Origin: Colwellia sp.
GTDB lineage: Bacteria; Pseudomonadota; Gammaproteobacteria; Enterobacterales; Alteromonadaceae
Length of the DNA stretch: 64,000 nucleotides
NCBI GenBank assembly: GCA_013215385.1
Contig: JABSOY010000006.1
Span: 124,001 to 188,000 of the forward strand
Direction of reading: 5' to 3'
The notes beneath the pieces are model-generated. The model was not told where the DNA came from and made no database searches. It saw nothing but the letters and a program-made list of their open reading frames with translations. Shown one piece after another: positions 1 through 8,838 of this stretch. Both the position numbers and the translations under genes were made by a program. Every line of letters starts with the position of its first letter. Position 1 is the stretch's first letter.

Positions 1-972
1 GTTACAGATAAACGCTTTGCCAATATTTACTCCGGTAAACAAAGTTACCCGACAACATGCCGTGAAAACTGCTATCCATCCTCCGCGGTTGTTACCTGTG
101 AAACTCCTGCTGAAAACTGTCAATTTATCGGTGATAATAAATCCCCTTCATTAGCTACCGGTATCTCTATTCGCTGGTTAGGCCATGCGAGCTTTTATAT
201 TACGATGCCGAACGGCAGCTCTTTATTACTTGATCCCGTTAGTCAGCAGTTTGACTGGCCGGTAAATTGGGCCTTTCGCTTAAGTGCTGGATTTAATCGC
301 AATGAACCTCTTTGGCCTGATAAACAAAAAATAGCAGCTGTAGATGCGGTGCTATATTCACACATTCATTATGATCATTTTAATAAAGACGATATTGATA
401 AAATAGGCAGTAATGCAGAATACTTTGTGCCGCTAGGTTTTGCAGAGCACTTTCCTAAACAAGGTTTTAACATCAATGAAATGACCTGGTTTTCAACAAA
501 AAAATCCAATGGCTTCGATATTAGTTTTGTTCCCGCTCATCATTTTAGTAGTCGAACTTGGGTACCTTATCTTTATGAAGATAATGATGCTACGTTGTGG
601 GGCGGATGGGTCATTGAGCAGCAAGGAAAGCGTATATTCTTTGCAGGCGATACCGGTTATTCGCCGCACTTTAAAGATATTCAGCAAGCTTACGGAGATA
701 TGGATATCTGTTTAATACCGATTGCTTCTTATTATCACAAAGAGCACGGTAATTGGTATCGTAATGTACATACTACGCCAGAAGATGCATTAGCCGCGGC
801 TAGTGAGTTAAAGTGTAAAGTGATGATCCCATGGGGATATGGCAACTCAAGTTGGAAAATGGGCGATCATAGTTCTCATTCCCCCTTGTTACGATTATTG
901 AAAATGCATAAAGATCAGCAATCTACCATTCCGCTTTATATCTTAAATGAGGGGGAGGAAGTCGACCTTTAA
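1..972 (+). CDS. MBL-fold metallo-hydrolase, 5' end cut by window edge
   Basis: The frame is open from base 1, so the gene begins outside the window; 323 residues are visible and the internal ATG at 205 is not the true start. The metallo-beta-lactamase fold is shown by the strand WLGHASFYI, the zinc motif HIHYDH (about residues 121-126), a later GDTGYSP segment with the metal-bridging Asp, and a C-terminal WGYGN region. The layout fits the NAPE-PLD/UlaG-like branch of the superfamily, which hydrolyses phosphodiester or lactone bonds. Before the fold lies a Cys-rich stretch (four Cys within about 30 residues) that is unusual for the family. It converges with the next gene across 3 bp. Fold confident; substrate unknown. 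Confidence 0.85.
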   Translation, partial: VTDKRFANIYSGKQSYPTTCRENCYPSSAVVTCETPAENCQFIGDNKSPSLATGISIRWLGHASFYITMPNGSSLLLDPVSQQFDWPVNWAFRLSAGFNRNEPLWPDKQKIAAVDAVLYSHIHYDHFNKDDIDKIGSNAEYFVPLGFAEHFPKQGFNINEMTWFSTKKSNGFDISFVPAHHFSSRTWVPYLYEDNDATLWGGWVIEQQGKRIFFAGDTGYSPHFKDIQQAYGDMDICLIPIASYYHKEHGNWYRNVHTTPEDALAAASELKCKVMIPWGYGNSSWKMGDHSSHSPLLRLLKMHKDQQSTIPLYILNEGEEVDL

Positions 973-975
973 TAG

Positions 976-1371
976 CTAATGTTTAAACTTACTTGTTTTC
1001 GTTGGCTTTTGTTTGCTTATGCGCAACTTTAATCGTTCATCCCAATCACCTTGGTGCATACGATTACAGGCTTCTTCGCTATCAAAATGAACACTTCGGT
1101 TGACATTTTTAATGATCACCGCCACTTTTAGTAACTCGTTTTGAATACTTTTACGTAAATCATCTGCTAAATTATTTTCTGCCATTTTCTTAATATCATC
1201 ATCAGTTTTAAATACGCAGGTAACAATTAAGCTTGACGGGAAATGGGTATAATTAACTCTATGGGTTAACCAAGAAAACCCTTCAACGGTGTGCAATGAG
1301 CTTTCACATGCAATGGTTAAGGCTTTGCAAATATTATTGTCGAGCTTTTGTGTTGTTTTACTTAGTTTCAT
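976..1371 (-). CDS. Conserved hypothetical protein, 131 aa
   Basis: I do not recognise a named family. The protein is soluble, without signal peptide or membrane segment. It has an alpha/beta-looking centre (hydrophobic strand SSLIVTCVF, then a helix with DDIKKMAENN) and a basic C-terminus (KLRISKQKPTKTSKFKH). A purine-rich AAGAAGACTC precedes the ATG. It is convergent with the hydrolase gene and divergent from the CadC-like regulator, so it is probably a single-gene unit. Length and codon use look like a real gene of this genome. Function unknown. Confidence 0.65.
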   Translation of the reverse strand: MKLSKTTQKLDNNICKALTIACESSLHTVEGFSWLTHRVNYTHFPSSLIVTCVFKTDDDIKKMAENNLADDLRKSIQNELLKVAVIIKNVNRSVHFDSEEACNRMHQGDWDERLKLRISKQKPTKTSKFKH

Positions 1372-1509
1372 TGAGTCTTCTTTTTATAAGGTGTTTTCAC
1401 TGCTTATGATAGCGTAATTTCTTTAAAAAATGCGGACTTTTGTTGCGCGGAATTTTAAATTACGCCACTATGCTATTTCATTTGTCGTTATTCAAAATAT
1501 TTTTGGTCT

Positions 1510-3183
1510 ATGCAATTTACTCTCAATGAGTTCGAACTAAATTTAACTTCAGGTTCGATCACCTATCAAGGCCAAGTCACTAATATCCGAGCTAAAACAT
1601 TATTAGTTTTAACCTACTTAATTAGCCACAAAAATAGAATTGTTACCAAGCAAGAATTATTAACCACTATCTGGCATGACGTGGTTGTACAAGAACAGGT
1701 CTTGGTGCAATCGATTAAAGAAATTCGTGGTTTATTAGGCCGTGATGTTATTAAAACCTACTCAAGACAAGGATATCAATGGACTGCTGAGTTAATTGAG
1801 TGCCAGTCAAAAACTCATCTCTTGAAAAAGTCAGCATCGTTATATCTCATGTTATTATTACTTACTGTTACTGCTGCTTATTTTTTCGTTTCGTTTGAGG
1901 CAGAAAAAAGCGATGAGGGACAGCAGAATAAGTTCACCGTCGGATTTTTACCCGTCAATAATGATATGCCAGACAATATTCATAACTGGGTGCCACTCGA
2001 GGGCATGGACTATTTAAGCCATAGTCTAAAACAACAGACTGACTTTACTGTTATTGAAAGTAGTCGCTTATTAGCGGTATTAAAGACCAATGAAAGCGTG
2101 CAGCCTTCTGCAATGTTAAAAGTAGAGAATACTGCAGAAAACTTAGCACTTGTGCAAAAAAACTTATCATTAGATCTCTTAGTACAAACTAGCTTACAAG
2201 GTTATCCGCAAGACTTTTTTTTACAATATACCCTGTACTTAAAGCATAACGTTGAGCGTGGTGTGATATTTTCCGCTAATGTAAAAACCGCCTTTGATCA
2301 ATTATCCGTCCTAATACAAGAACGCTACGGTGATAATTCAACTGCAAATATATCGGCAAGCTCCTACCAAAGTGACTTTAGTAATGAAGCGTTTACTCGC
2401 GGTATTGGTTTTTATCATCAACGAGCATACCAAAAAGCCATTCCATTCTTTACTTCAGCGCTACAAGACAATCCTGAGCTATTAGCAGCACGCCGTTCGT
2501 TAGCAGCAAGTTATGTTAATAGTGGCAACGTTGAACAAGGTATTGCTTTGATGCAAGAAAATATTGAGCAAGCCAAAAATAAAAATAATCATCGAGAAGA
2601 AATACGCAGTAATTTAATGTTGGGGGTTTTATTAATCAATTGGCATGAAACAGTTATTAGTGGCAAGTTAGTTGCTGGCAAGACGCCTGATAATAAAAAC
2701 CTCATAGCAGCAGAGCGTTATATTGAGATAACTAAAACCTTGGCGGATCAACATCAAGATAAGTTATTTATGGCATATGCCTTTGAAGAGTTGGGTAAAA
2801 TTAAACGCTTACAGGGAGAATATTTACAAGCCATTATCTTGCAGCAGCAAGCGTTAAAGCTACATCAAACTTTTCGAGGACAATATGGGCAAACGGCGTC
2901 ATTAATTGAATTAGCACGCGTATCGGCAGCGCAACAAAATTTTTTATTAGCCAATAATTATTTTCAGCAAGCAAGTAATATTGCTAATGAAAATGGCGTG
3001 GCGACTAACCAAGTGACAATATTTTTAGCACAGGCCGATGTTGAGCAGTTACAAGGAGACTCTGAAACCGCTAGTGCCTTTGCACAACAAGCTATGGAAA
3101 TAGCCGAAAAAGCGCAAAGTGATTATTTAATAACACGAGTATCAGCTTGGCTTAATAACAACGATTATTATGAAATTAATTAA
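1510..3183 (+). CDS. CadC/ToxR-like transmembrane regulator with TPR sensor domain
   Basis: The N-terminal 95 residues form an OmpR-type winged helix: FELNLTSGSITYQG, then TKQELLTTIWHD, then the recognition region VLVQSIKEIRGLLG and the wing TYSRQGYQW. A basic linker leads to one membrane span at about residues 109-130. The C-terminal 400 residues would be periplasmic and carry several TPR-like helix pairs from about residue 290 on. Such one-component regulators bind DNA from the membrane after sensing a periplasmic signal. The ATG at 1510 starts directly at the winged helix, although its Shine-Dalgarno is poor. Targets are unknown; the neighbours are transcribed away from it. Confidence 0.85.
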   Translation: MQFTLNEFELNLTSGSITYQGQVTNIRAKTLLVLTYLISHKNRIVTKQELLTTIWHDVVVQEQVLVQSIKEIRGLLGRDVIKTYSRQGYQWTAELIECQSKTHLLKKSASLYLMLLLLTVTAAYFFVSFEAEKSDEGQQNKFTVGFLPVNNDMPDNIHNWVPLEGMDYLSHSLKQQTDFTVIESSRLLAVLKTNESVQPSAMLKVENTAENLALVQKNLSLDLLVQTSLQGYPQDFFLQYTLYLKHNVERGVIFSANVKTAFDQLSVLIQERYGDNSTANISASSYQSDFSNEAFTRGIGFYHQRAYQKAIPFFTSALQDNPELLAARRSLAASYVNSGNVEQGIALMQENIEQAKNKNNHREEIRSNLMLGVLLINWHETVISGKLVAGKTPDNKNLIAAERYIEITKTLADQHQDKLFMAYAFEELGKIKRLQGEYLQAIILQQQALKLHQTFRGQYGQTASLIELARVSAAQQNFLLANNYFQQASNIANENGVATNQVTIFLAQADVEQLQGDSETASAFAQQAMEIAEKAQSDYLITRVSAWLNNNDYYEIN

Positions 3184-3205
3184 TACTCAGCCATGGTTGA
3201 CAGAC

Positions 3206-4192
3206 TTATTTTAGTATTTTGTCCATTACCCAACTAGTATGTAACGCGGTAGTACCATTGGAAGGATGCGGTATATTATTAACTAACTGCTTTTGCATAT
3301 TGCCGACATGATAAAGCTGTATGTTTTCAGGGTTTTCAATGAAATAGCTTTGCTTGCCTTGGCTGTTGTCTACCAATATTGGCTCTTCATCAAAAATAGA
3401 GAAGCACATTTCACCTTTGTTACCATAAAGTATGACTTTGTCTTGTCTTGAATAACCACCAAAATTCCAACTGCCAGAACCGGTAACGCCATTTTTATGT
3501 TGCCAACAAGCGCTAATAGCATCAAATGAGGAATATAAACCTTGTTGATTGAGACCAATACCTTTCGCCTCTTGATAGTCTCCTAATAAATAGGAAAATA
3601 AATCAAGCCCATGGCTCGCCAAATCGTCAAAATACCCACCAAGAGCGATGTTTTTATTCGTGCGCCAATTATCCGCTTGAGTTAAATCTAATTCATTAGC
3701 GGGTTTACTTAAGTGCCAGTTAATATGTCTAACTTCACCTATTTCGCCACTTTCTAAAAGTGATTTTACCTTATTAAATCGTGGTAAAGAGCGACGGTAA
3801 TAAGCGACGAATAAAGGCAACTTAGCGATTTCAAATGCTGCTTGTATGGCTAGGGCATCTTGATAATTTGGTGCGATAGGTTTTTCAATGCAACAGATTT
3901 TCCCTGCTTTAGCCGTTAATAGCGCATATTTTTTATGGCTATCGGGCGGTGTCGCAATATAAATAGCATCAATGTTGTTATCGTTAATGAGATCAATGGC
4001 ATTTGGTACAACCTTTTCGACGCCATGCCTGCTGGCATAGTCTTGGGCTAATGCTAAATTTCGGCGCATCACTGCCGTTAACTCAAAGCCTGGAGTCTTT
4101 TGATAAGCAGGGCCACTTTTTACTTCTGTTACCGCGCCACAACCTATTATTCCCCAACGGATGGGATCGCCGCCTGCGTTTTCTTTTGTCAT
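3206..4192 (-). CDS. Gfo/Idh/MocA family oxidoreductase
   Basis: A 328-residue NAD(P)-dependent oxidoreductase. The N-terminal Rossmann nucleotide-binding loop reads GIIGCGAVTE (about residues 14-23), and the family motif EKPIAP (about residues 103-108) contains the catalytic Lys. The C-terminal alpha/beta domain contains the substrate-pocket segment FDDLASHGLDLFSYLLG. Members oxidise or reduce sugars, inositols and similar polyols; the substrate cannot be read from the sequence. It converges with the CadC-like gene. Downstream on the same strand, 115 bp upstream of this gene's start, lies the GH16-type gene, so a common role in sugar use is possible but not shown. Confidence 0.9.
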   Translation of the reverse strand: MTKENAGGDPIRWGIIGCGAVTEVKSGPAYQKTPGFELTAVMRRNLALAQDYASRHGVEKVVPNAIDLINDNNIDAIYIATPPDSHKKYALLTAKAGKICCIEKPIAPNYQDALAIQAAFEIAKLPLFVAYYRRSLPRFNKVKSLLESGEIGEVRHINWHLSKPANELDLTQADNWRTNKNIALGGYFDDLASHGLDLFSYLLGDYQEAKGIGLNQQGLYSSFDAISACWQHKNGVTGSGSWNFGGYSRQDKVILYGNKGEMCFSIFDEEPILVDNSQGKQSYFIENPENIQLYHVGNMQKQLVNNIPHPSNGTTALHTSWVMDKILK

Positions 4193-4307
4193 ATATATTA
4201 ATCCATTGTGTTTTGATTCAAAATTATTAGCTCGTTATAAGAGAAGGAAATTAGCTCTGTCGTTTGAACTACTCACTTCTCATCTATAATCGTTCGGCGA
4301 CTAATAC

Positions 4308-5228
4308 TTATAAACCACAGTAACTATCTAGTTTAGGTTGTCTATCGGGCACCTTATCTGTTTGGGTAATATTTTTCGCACGTAAACCCTCAACTTCTTT
4401 TACGACATCGAGATAAGATAGGTTTTTGTTTGCATTGAAATATACCCAATCAACGTCTTGATGATATTGGCGCATTTCAGGAAATTTTACCAACTGCTCT
4501 GGAATAAACCATAAATTGAAATTCATCGACATCGGCACTTCAGGATAAACGTCGCTACCATGCTCTGAATATAATTCACCATTAATATAGTACTTAATCT
4601 TGTTATCAAATACTTGCAATACTAGGGTATTCCAACCTTGTAAACTTTTTACATAGGTATCGTAATCGTTTATTTTTGTCCATGGCTCTAATTGAAAAGT
4701 TTCCCAAGAAGTCGACCATAAAGCCGTAGAATTAACCCCCCAACCACCATTAGCTAAATATTCAAAATCTAATTCACTGTAATTTTTATCCATCGGGGCT
4801 GCAAGTGGACTAATGGCATAAAAGGTCTCTACAATGCCGTCGCCGTCTGGGCCAAAATCAGGTTGGTCATTAAAAAAGACCCGGGCCGCGTAAGTACCTT
4901 CTAAATACTTTCTTTGATGACAAATTTGAGTATGACGGGTATTAACTGCCGTGCCGTCCGTTTTAGAGGTTAAGCGCATCACTTGGTTTTGCAGATTTAA
5001 ACGGTCGGGATGAAAAGTTATGCCCTCATCCCACCAGGTTGCATTTTTAATACCTGGATGACCGACTTGAGTACGAGCTACCCAGCCATTCTTTTCTGCT
5101 TCGGCCAATGTTTTATAGCTAAAGTCGTCAAACATCACTCCATCTTCTTTCGCTTGCGCAAAACTCATTGAGGTTAACGTGGCGCAGCCAAGTAATAGTG
5201 TTGGCAATAACTTTGTTGTTTTACTCAT
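4308..5228 (-). CDS. Secreted GH16-family (concanavalin-like) glycan hydrolase
   Basis: A signal peptide (hydrophobic run LLPTLLLGCATLTSMSFAQA, cleavage near residue 26) precedes a beta-jelly-roll domain. The motif ELDFEYL (about residues 152-158) matches the GH16 catalytic signature E-x-D-x-E, so nucleophile and acid/base residues are present. Strands such as GTYAARVFF and WNTLVLQVFDNKIKYYINGELY are typical of GH16 and LamG/ConA-like enzymes. Likely substrates in a marine bacterium are laminarin, agar, carrageenan or porphyran, but the binding residues do not settle which. It stands alone, without a transporter or SusC/D-like partner nearby, so it may be an isolated enzyme or a glycan-binding relative. 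Confidence 0.75.
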   Translation of the reverse strand: MSKTTKLLPTLLLGCATLTSMSFAQAKEDGVMFDDFSYKTLAEAEKNGWVARTQVGHPGIKNATWWDEGITFHPDRLNLQNQVMRLTSKTDGTAVNTRHTQICHQRKYLEGTYAARVFFNDQPDFGPDGDGIVETFYAISPLAAPMDKNYSELDFEYLANGGWGVNSTALWSTSWETFQLEPWTKINDYDTYVKSLQGWNTLVLQVFDNKIKYYINGELYSEHGSDVYPEVPMSMNFNLWFIPEQLVKFPEMRQYHQDVDWVYFNANKNLSYLDVVKEVEGLRAKNITQTDKVPDRQPKLDSYCGL

Positions 5229-5682
5229 TGTTCATCATCCCATTATTTAGTCGATTTATTCTTGTTGATTGAATGGCAATGGAACATTTCACCTAACATT
5301 TGGCTAATTAAATAATATGAAATTAGCTTAAAAGATTATTAAATTTTATGAAAGATAGATAAACAAAGGCTTTAACAAATAGGTGTTTGTAAAGTTTTTA
5401 TTTTTATCTTGTAGATATTTTTATCGTTATACTCAAGGTGCGAACTGTTGATGGAGTATGAATGAGAAATTTCACGCTCAGGATGAAATTTTTGTCAGTG
5501 TAGACGGTACTTCAGCGACAAATATTCAGTATATTGGTTTGATAAAAATATTAAATAAAAAGTCTCGTTGGCGTTCAGTTACGGCTTTAACTAACAAGCA
5601 AGATAGTGAATAATGTTTAAAAATGTCGATTCTTGGCCTTCTATTGATCATATTAATAAAAAGCCTCTTCATCAGTGAAAGC
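5229..5682. other. 454-bp gap between GH16 gene and ppnP
   Basis: AT-rich at the GH16 side (presumed promoter of the minus-strand GH16 gene). The ppnP side contains two short overlapping plus-strand ORFs (5458-5613 and 5613-5678) described separately. No RNA gene or clear terminator was recognised. Confidence 0.5.
5458..5613 (+). CDS. Possible small ORF, 51 aa
   Basis: ATG at 5458, stop at 5611-5613. The translation (begins MNEKFHAQDEIFVSVDGTS, ends TALTNKQDSE) looks more protein-like than random AT-rich sequence, but the GGAG just before the ATG is too close to be a good ribosome site. No family recognised. It could be the 5' remnant of a decayed gene. It overlaps a 21-codon ORF (5613-5678) by TAATG. 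Confidence 0.25.
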   Translation: MNEKFHAQDEIFVSVDGTSATNIQYIGLIKILNKKSRWRSVTALTNKQDSE

Positions 5683-6000
5683 TTATTCTTCAATATAAGA
5701 ACAGCAATAATCTGTTAATGTTTTGACTTTAACATCAAATTTCGCATTACCGATCACGTTAAATGATTGACCCGCTGAAATGTGTTGCCACTCGCTTTCA
5801 TTTGGCAATAATATTTCAAGGTCTCCGGCAAGTATTTCCATCAATTCTTTTTGCTCAGTGGCAAAGGTATATTCACCGGGCATCATAATTCCTAACGTTT
5901 TTACAGAACCGTCAGACAAGGTCACTTTCCGGCTAGTTACGCTACCGCCAAAATAAACATTAGCAGCTTTGGTTAAAGTAACATTTTTTAATTCGGTCAT
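5683..6000 (-). CDS. ppnP: Pyrimidine/purine nucleoside phosphorylase PpnP
   Basis: A 105-residue single-domain cupin of the YaiE/DUF1255 family. Characteristic segments are VYFGGSV, GIMMPGEYTFAT, EILLPNESEWQHISAGQSFNV and FDVKV, which line up with E. coli PpnP (94 aa). The enzyme splits purine and pyrimidine nucleosides with phosphate to give free base and ribose-1-phosphate. The ATG is preceded by AAGGAAAAAT as ribosome site. It is downstream of the ilvC terminator and therefore probably transcribed on its own. Confidence 0.9.
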   Translation of the reverse strand: MTELKNVTLTKAANVYFGGSVTSRKVTLSDGSVKTLGIMMPGEYTFATEQKELMEILAGDLEILLPNESEWQHISAGQSFNVIGNAKFDVKVKTLTDYCCSYIEE

Positions 6001-6075
6001 TATTTTTCCTTACAGTGTGGTTTATTAATCATAGTTATTAATTAGTTCTAGAGTATTTGATAATTAACATCTGGC

Positions 6076-6113
6076 AAAAAAAAACGGTATTGGCTCCAGA
6101 GACCAATACCGTT
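6076..6113 (-). terminator. Rho-independent terminator of ilvC
   Basis: A perfect 11-bp stem (6083-6093 with 6103-6113, AACGGTATTGG and its complement) with a 9-nt loop. Read on the minus strand it is followed by a run of nine T (6084-6076). It lies about 145 nt past the ilvC stop, ahead of ppnP. Confidence 0.85.
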
Positions 6114-6257
6114 ACTTTGCCGCGAGCAAAAATTATTTACAAAAAATAATTTGTCTGCAGTTTTTTACTTATTCATCAGGAAAATTCAGTTGAACTTATT
6201 ACCTGACTTAAAGTGTTCTCCCCCGAGATGACGCTGCAAAGCTTGTTATTTTTATAT

Positions 6258-7742
6258 TTAAAGATTCGATTCAACAATGCGTTTCATATCCGTCATATAG
6301 CCACGTAGTTTCTTACCTACGCTTTCTACGCCATGACCGCGAATCGCTTCGTTAACTTCAATCAAGCGTACGTTATCAACGCCATTTGAACTTTCTTTTA
6401 ATCCTTCCCCTAATTCTTCAAGGCTCAATTTACTCACAAAATCGCTAAGTAAAGGTTGGGCAGCATGAGTAAATAGGTAGTTACCGTATTCAGCAGTATC
6501 AGAAATTACTACGTTCATTTCGTATAATTTATTACGGGCAATACAGTTAGCAATAAGTGGTGTTTCATGCAGCGACTCATAGTACGCAGACTCTTCAATA
6601 ATACCCGCAGCTACCATAGCTTCAAACGCTAATTCAACGCCGGCTTTTACCATAGCAACAACAAAAATACCTTTGTCGTAATATTCTTGTTCAGTAATTT
6701 CAATGTCGCAATCAGCAGATTTTTCAAAAGAAGACTCAGCTGTTTCTTCGCGCCATTTTAATAAGTTGGCATCATCGTTAGCCCAATCTTCCATCATAGT
6801 GGCTGAGAAGCGGCCTTCGATAATATCGTCCATATGTTTTTCAAATAAAGGACGTAAAATTACTTTTAATTCTTCAGACATATCAAACGCTTTAACTTTA
6901 GCTGGGTTTGATAAACGGTCCATCATGTTAGTGATGCCGCCGTGTTTTAAGCCTTCGGTAGTTGTTTCGATGCCGTATTGTAATAATTTACGTGCGTATG
7001 CAGCGTCCATACCTTGAGCAACTAATTGCTTATGACCAAGCAATGCAGCTGTTTGCAACATGCCACATAAAATTGTTTGTTCACCCATTAAGTCAGATTT
7101 AACTTCAGCAATGAATGACGATTCAAGTACACCGGCACGGTCACCACCTGTTGCAGAAGCGTAAGCTTTAGCAATAGCTAAACCGTTACCTTGAGGATCG
7201 TTTTCTGGATGCACCGCGATAAGGGTTGGTACACCAAAACCACGTTTGTATTCTTCACGTACTTCCGTTCCGGGACATTTAGGCGCAACCATAACAACCG
7301 TGATGTCTGAACGAATTTGCATGCCTTCTTCAACAATGTTGAAACCATGAGAGTAAGCTAAAGTTGAACCTTGCTTCATATGCGGCATAACGGCAGTAAC
7401 AGCCGAAGTATGTTGCTTATCAGGCGTTAAGTTTAAAACTAAATCAGCTTGTGGAATTAATTCTTGGTAAGTACCTACCGTAAAACCGTTTTCAGTTGCC
7501 CACTGCCAAGATTGACGTTTTGACGAAATAGCAGCTTCACGTAAAGCGTAAGAAATATTCAATCCTGAATCGCGCATGTTTAAACCTTGGTTCAAACCCT
7601 GTGCACCACAGCCAACAATAACAATGTTCCAGTCTTTGATGAAGTTACAGCCATCGCTGAATTCTTCACGTTTCATAAAGCGACATTTGCCTAACTGGCC
7701 TAATTTTTCACGTAAACTTAAAGTATTAAAATAATTGCTCAT
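6258..7742 (-). CDS. ilvC: Ketol-acid reductoisomerase, class II (long form)
   Basis: Converts 2-acetolactate or 2-aceto-2-hydroxybutyrate with NADPH into the dihydroxy acids of the valine/isoleucine pathway. At 494 residues with duplicated C-terminal knotted domain it is the enterobacterial long form (E. coli 491). The N-terminal Rossmann motif is [36 protein letters not shown] and the two Mg-binding regions ([27 protein letters not shown]) are intact. I place the start at ATG 7742 ([20 protein letters not shown], as in E. coli) because AGGAC sits 5 nt before it; the frame stays open seven codons further upstream. It is divergent from ilvY and presumably activated by IlvY with acetolactate. 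Confidence 0.97.
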   Translation of the reverse strand: MSNYFNTLSLREKLGQLGKCRFMKREEFSDGCNFIKDWNIVIVGCGAQGLNQGLNMRDSGLNISYALREAAISSKRQSWQWATENGFTVGTYQELIPQADLVLNLTPDKQHTSAVTAVMPHMKQGSTLAYSHGFNIVEEGMQIRSDITVVMVAPKCPGTEVREEYKRGFGVPTLIAVHPENDPQGNGLAIAKAYASATGGDRAGVLESSFIAEVKSDLMGEQTILCGMLQTAALLGHKQLVAQGMDAAYARKLLQYGIETTTEGLKHGGITNMMDRLSNPAKVKAFDMSEELKVILRPLFEKHMDDIIEGRFSATMMEDWANDDANLLKWREETAESSFEKSADCDIEITEQEYYDKGIFVVAMVKAGVELAFEAMVAAGIIEESAYYESLHETPLIANCIARNKLYEMNVVISDTAEYGNYLFTHAAQPLLSDFVSKLSLEELGEGLKESSNGVDNVRLIEVNEAIRGHGVESVGKKLRGYMTDMKRIVESNL

Positions 7743-7833
7743 AATATGTCCTCGATATCGCAAGTTACTCAGTTGGTACGTTTAGCACCTGCGATAAAAT
7801 AAATTTGTTTGCCAGTTTTCCGACGATGAAAAC

Positions 7834-7900
7834 ATCATAGCGCAAGACTGTTGTTGCTTAAAATGATATATTTGCAAAGGTGTGTTGCAAAATTTGCAAC
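7834..7900. promoter_or_regulatory. IlvY operator region / ilvC promoter
   Basis: A 17-bp perfect palindrome with single central base (GTTGCAAAATTTGCAAC, 7884-7900) and a further half-site TTTGCAAAG (7871-7879) lie between divergent ilvC and ilvY. LysR-type IlvY is known to bind tandem TTGCAA-type operators in this position. A possible minus-strand -10 (TATGAT) is at 7839-7834 without a good -35, as expected for an activator-dependent promoter. The promoter assignment is inferred. Confidence 0.7.
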
Positions 7901-7935
7901 GAAGGGTGTTTGAGTTTTAAAAATATAGAGTAAAT

Positions 7936-8814
7936 ATGGATCTGAAATCGTTAAAAATGTTTGTTCATTTAACACAAACACTACATTTTGGTAAATCAGC
8001 TGAGGCAAGTCATGTTAGCACATCAACATTAAGTCGTATTATTCAACGACTTGAAGCAGAAGTAGGTTGTTCTTTGCTGCACCGTGATAACCGCACTGTT
8101 GTTTTGACAGATGCTGGTCGTTTATTGCAGAAATATGCTGAACAACAGCTGGAACAATGGCAGTTGTTGCAATTATCGTTAAATCAACAGCAAGCAGAGC
8201 TACAAGGCAAACTCCATATTTACTGCTCAGTAACTGCGGCCTATAGCCATTTGCCACATTTACTCGAGCGGTTTCGTCAACAACATCCTTTAGTTGAAAT
8301 AGTCTTAACAACCGGCGATGCGGCTGATGCATTTGATCAAGTTCAACAACAAGCGGTAGATTTTGCTATTGGTGTGAAACCCGAAAACTTATCGAGAATG
8401 TTTTATTTTCATCATATTGCTAATGTGCCATTAGCGGTGATCGCACCCACTATGGCCTGTCGAGTGCAACAACAGTTACAAGATGAGGTGATAAATTGGT
8501 CGAAAGTGCCTATTATTTTGCCTGAGCATGGTGAAGCGCGAAAGCGGTTTGAATACTGGTATCGAAAAAAACAGCAAGGTAAGCCAAATATTTATGCGAC
8601 TGTATCTGGCCACGAGGCATTGGTGAGTATGGTTGCTTTAGGCTGTGGTGTTGGTATAGCACCGCAAGTGGTGGTAGAAAATAGCCCAGTAAAAGATCGT
8701 GTGCTGTACTTACCAAACGTTGGTGATATTCAACCTTTCGACCTAGGCATTTGTTGCTTAAATCAAAGTCGAGACCAAATGTTAGTGAAGGCATTCTTTA
8801 AAGCAATCCAATAA
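7936..8814 (+). CDS. ilvY: LysR-type activator of ilvC, IlvY
   Basis: A 292-residue LysR-family regulator. The N-terminal winged helix (MDLKSLKMFVHLTQTLHFGK, then STSTLSRIIQRLEAEVG) is followed by a periplasmic-binding-protein-like inducer domain. The segments CSVTAAYSHLP, VEIVLTTGDAADAF and GHEALVSMVALGCGVGI closely match E. coli IlvY, as does the divergent position next to ilvC. Known role: binds acetolactate/acetohydroxybutyrate and activates ilvC while repressing itself. It converges with comM, 24 bp away. Confidence 0.95.
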   Translation: MDLKSLKMFVHLTQTLHFGKSAEASHVSTSTLSRIIQRLEAEVGCSLLHRDNRTVVLTDAGRLLQKYAEQQLEQWQLLQLSLNQQQAELQGKLHIYCSVTAAYSHLPHLLERFRQQHPLVEIVLTTGDAADAFDQVQQQAVDFAIGVKPENLSRMFYFHHIANVPLAVIAPTMACRVQQQLQDEVINWSKVPIILPEHGEARKRFEYWYRKKQQGKPNIYATVSGHEALVSMVALGCGVGIAPQVVVENSPVKDRVLYLPNVGDIQPFDLGICCLNQSRDQMLVKAFFKAIQ

Positions 8815-8838
8815 GCTAACTTTAGTGATGGTGAATTT

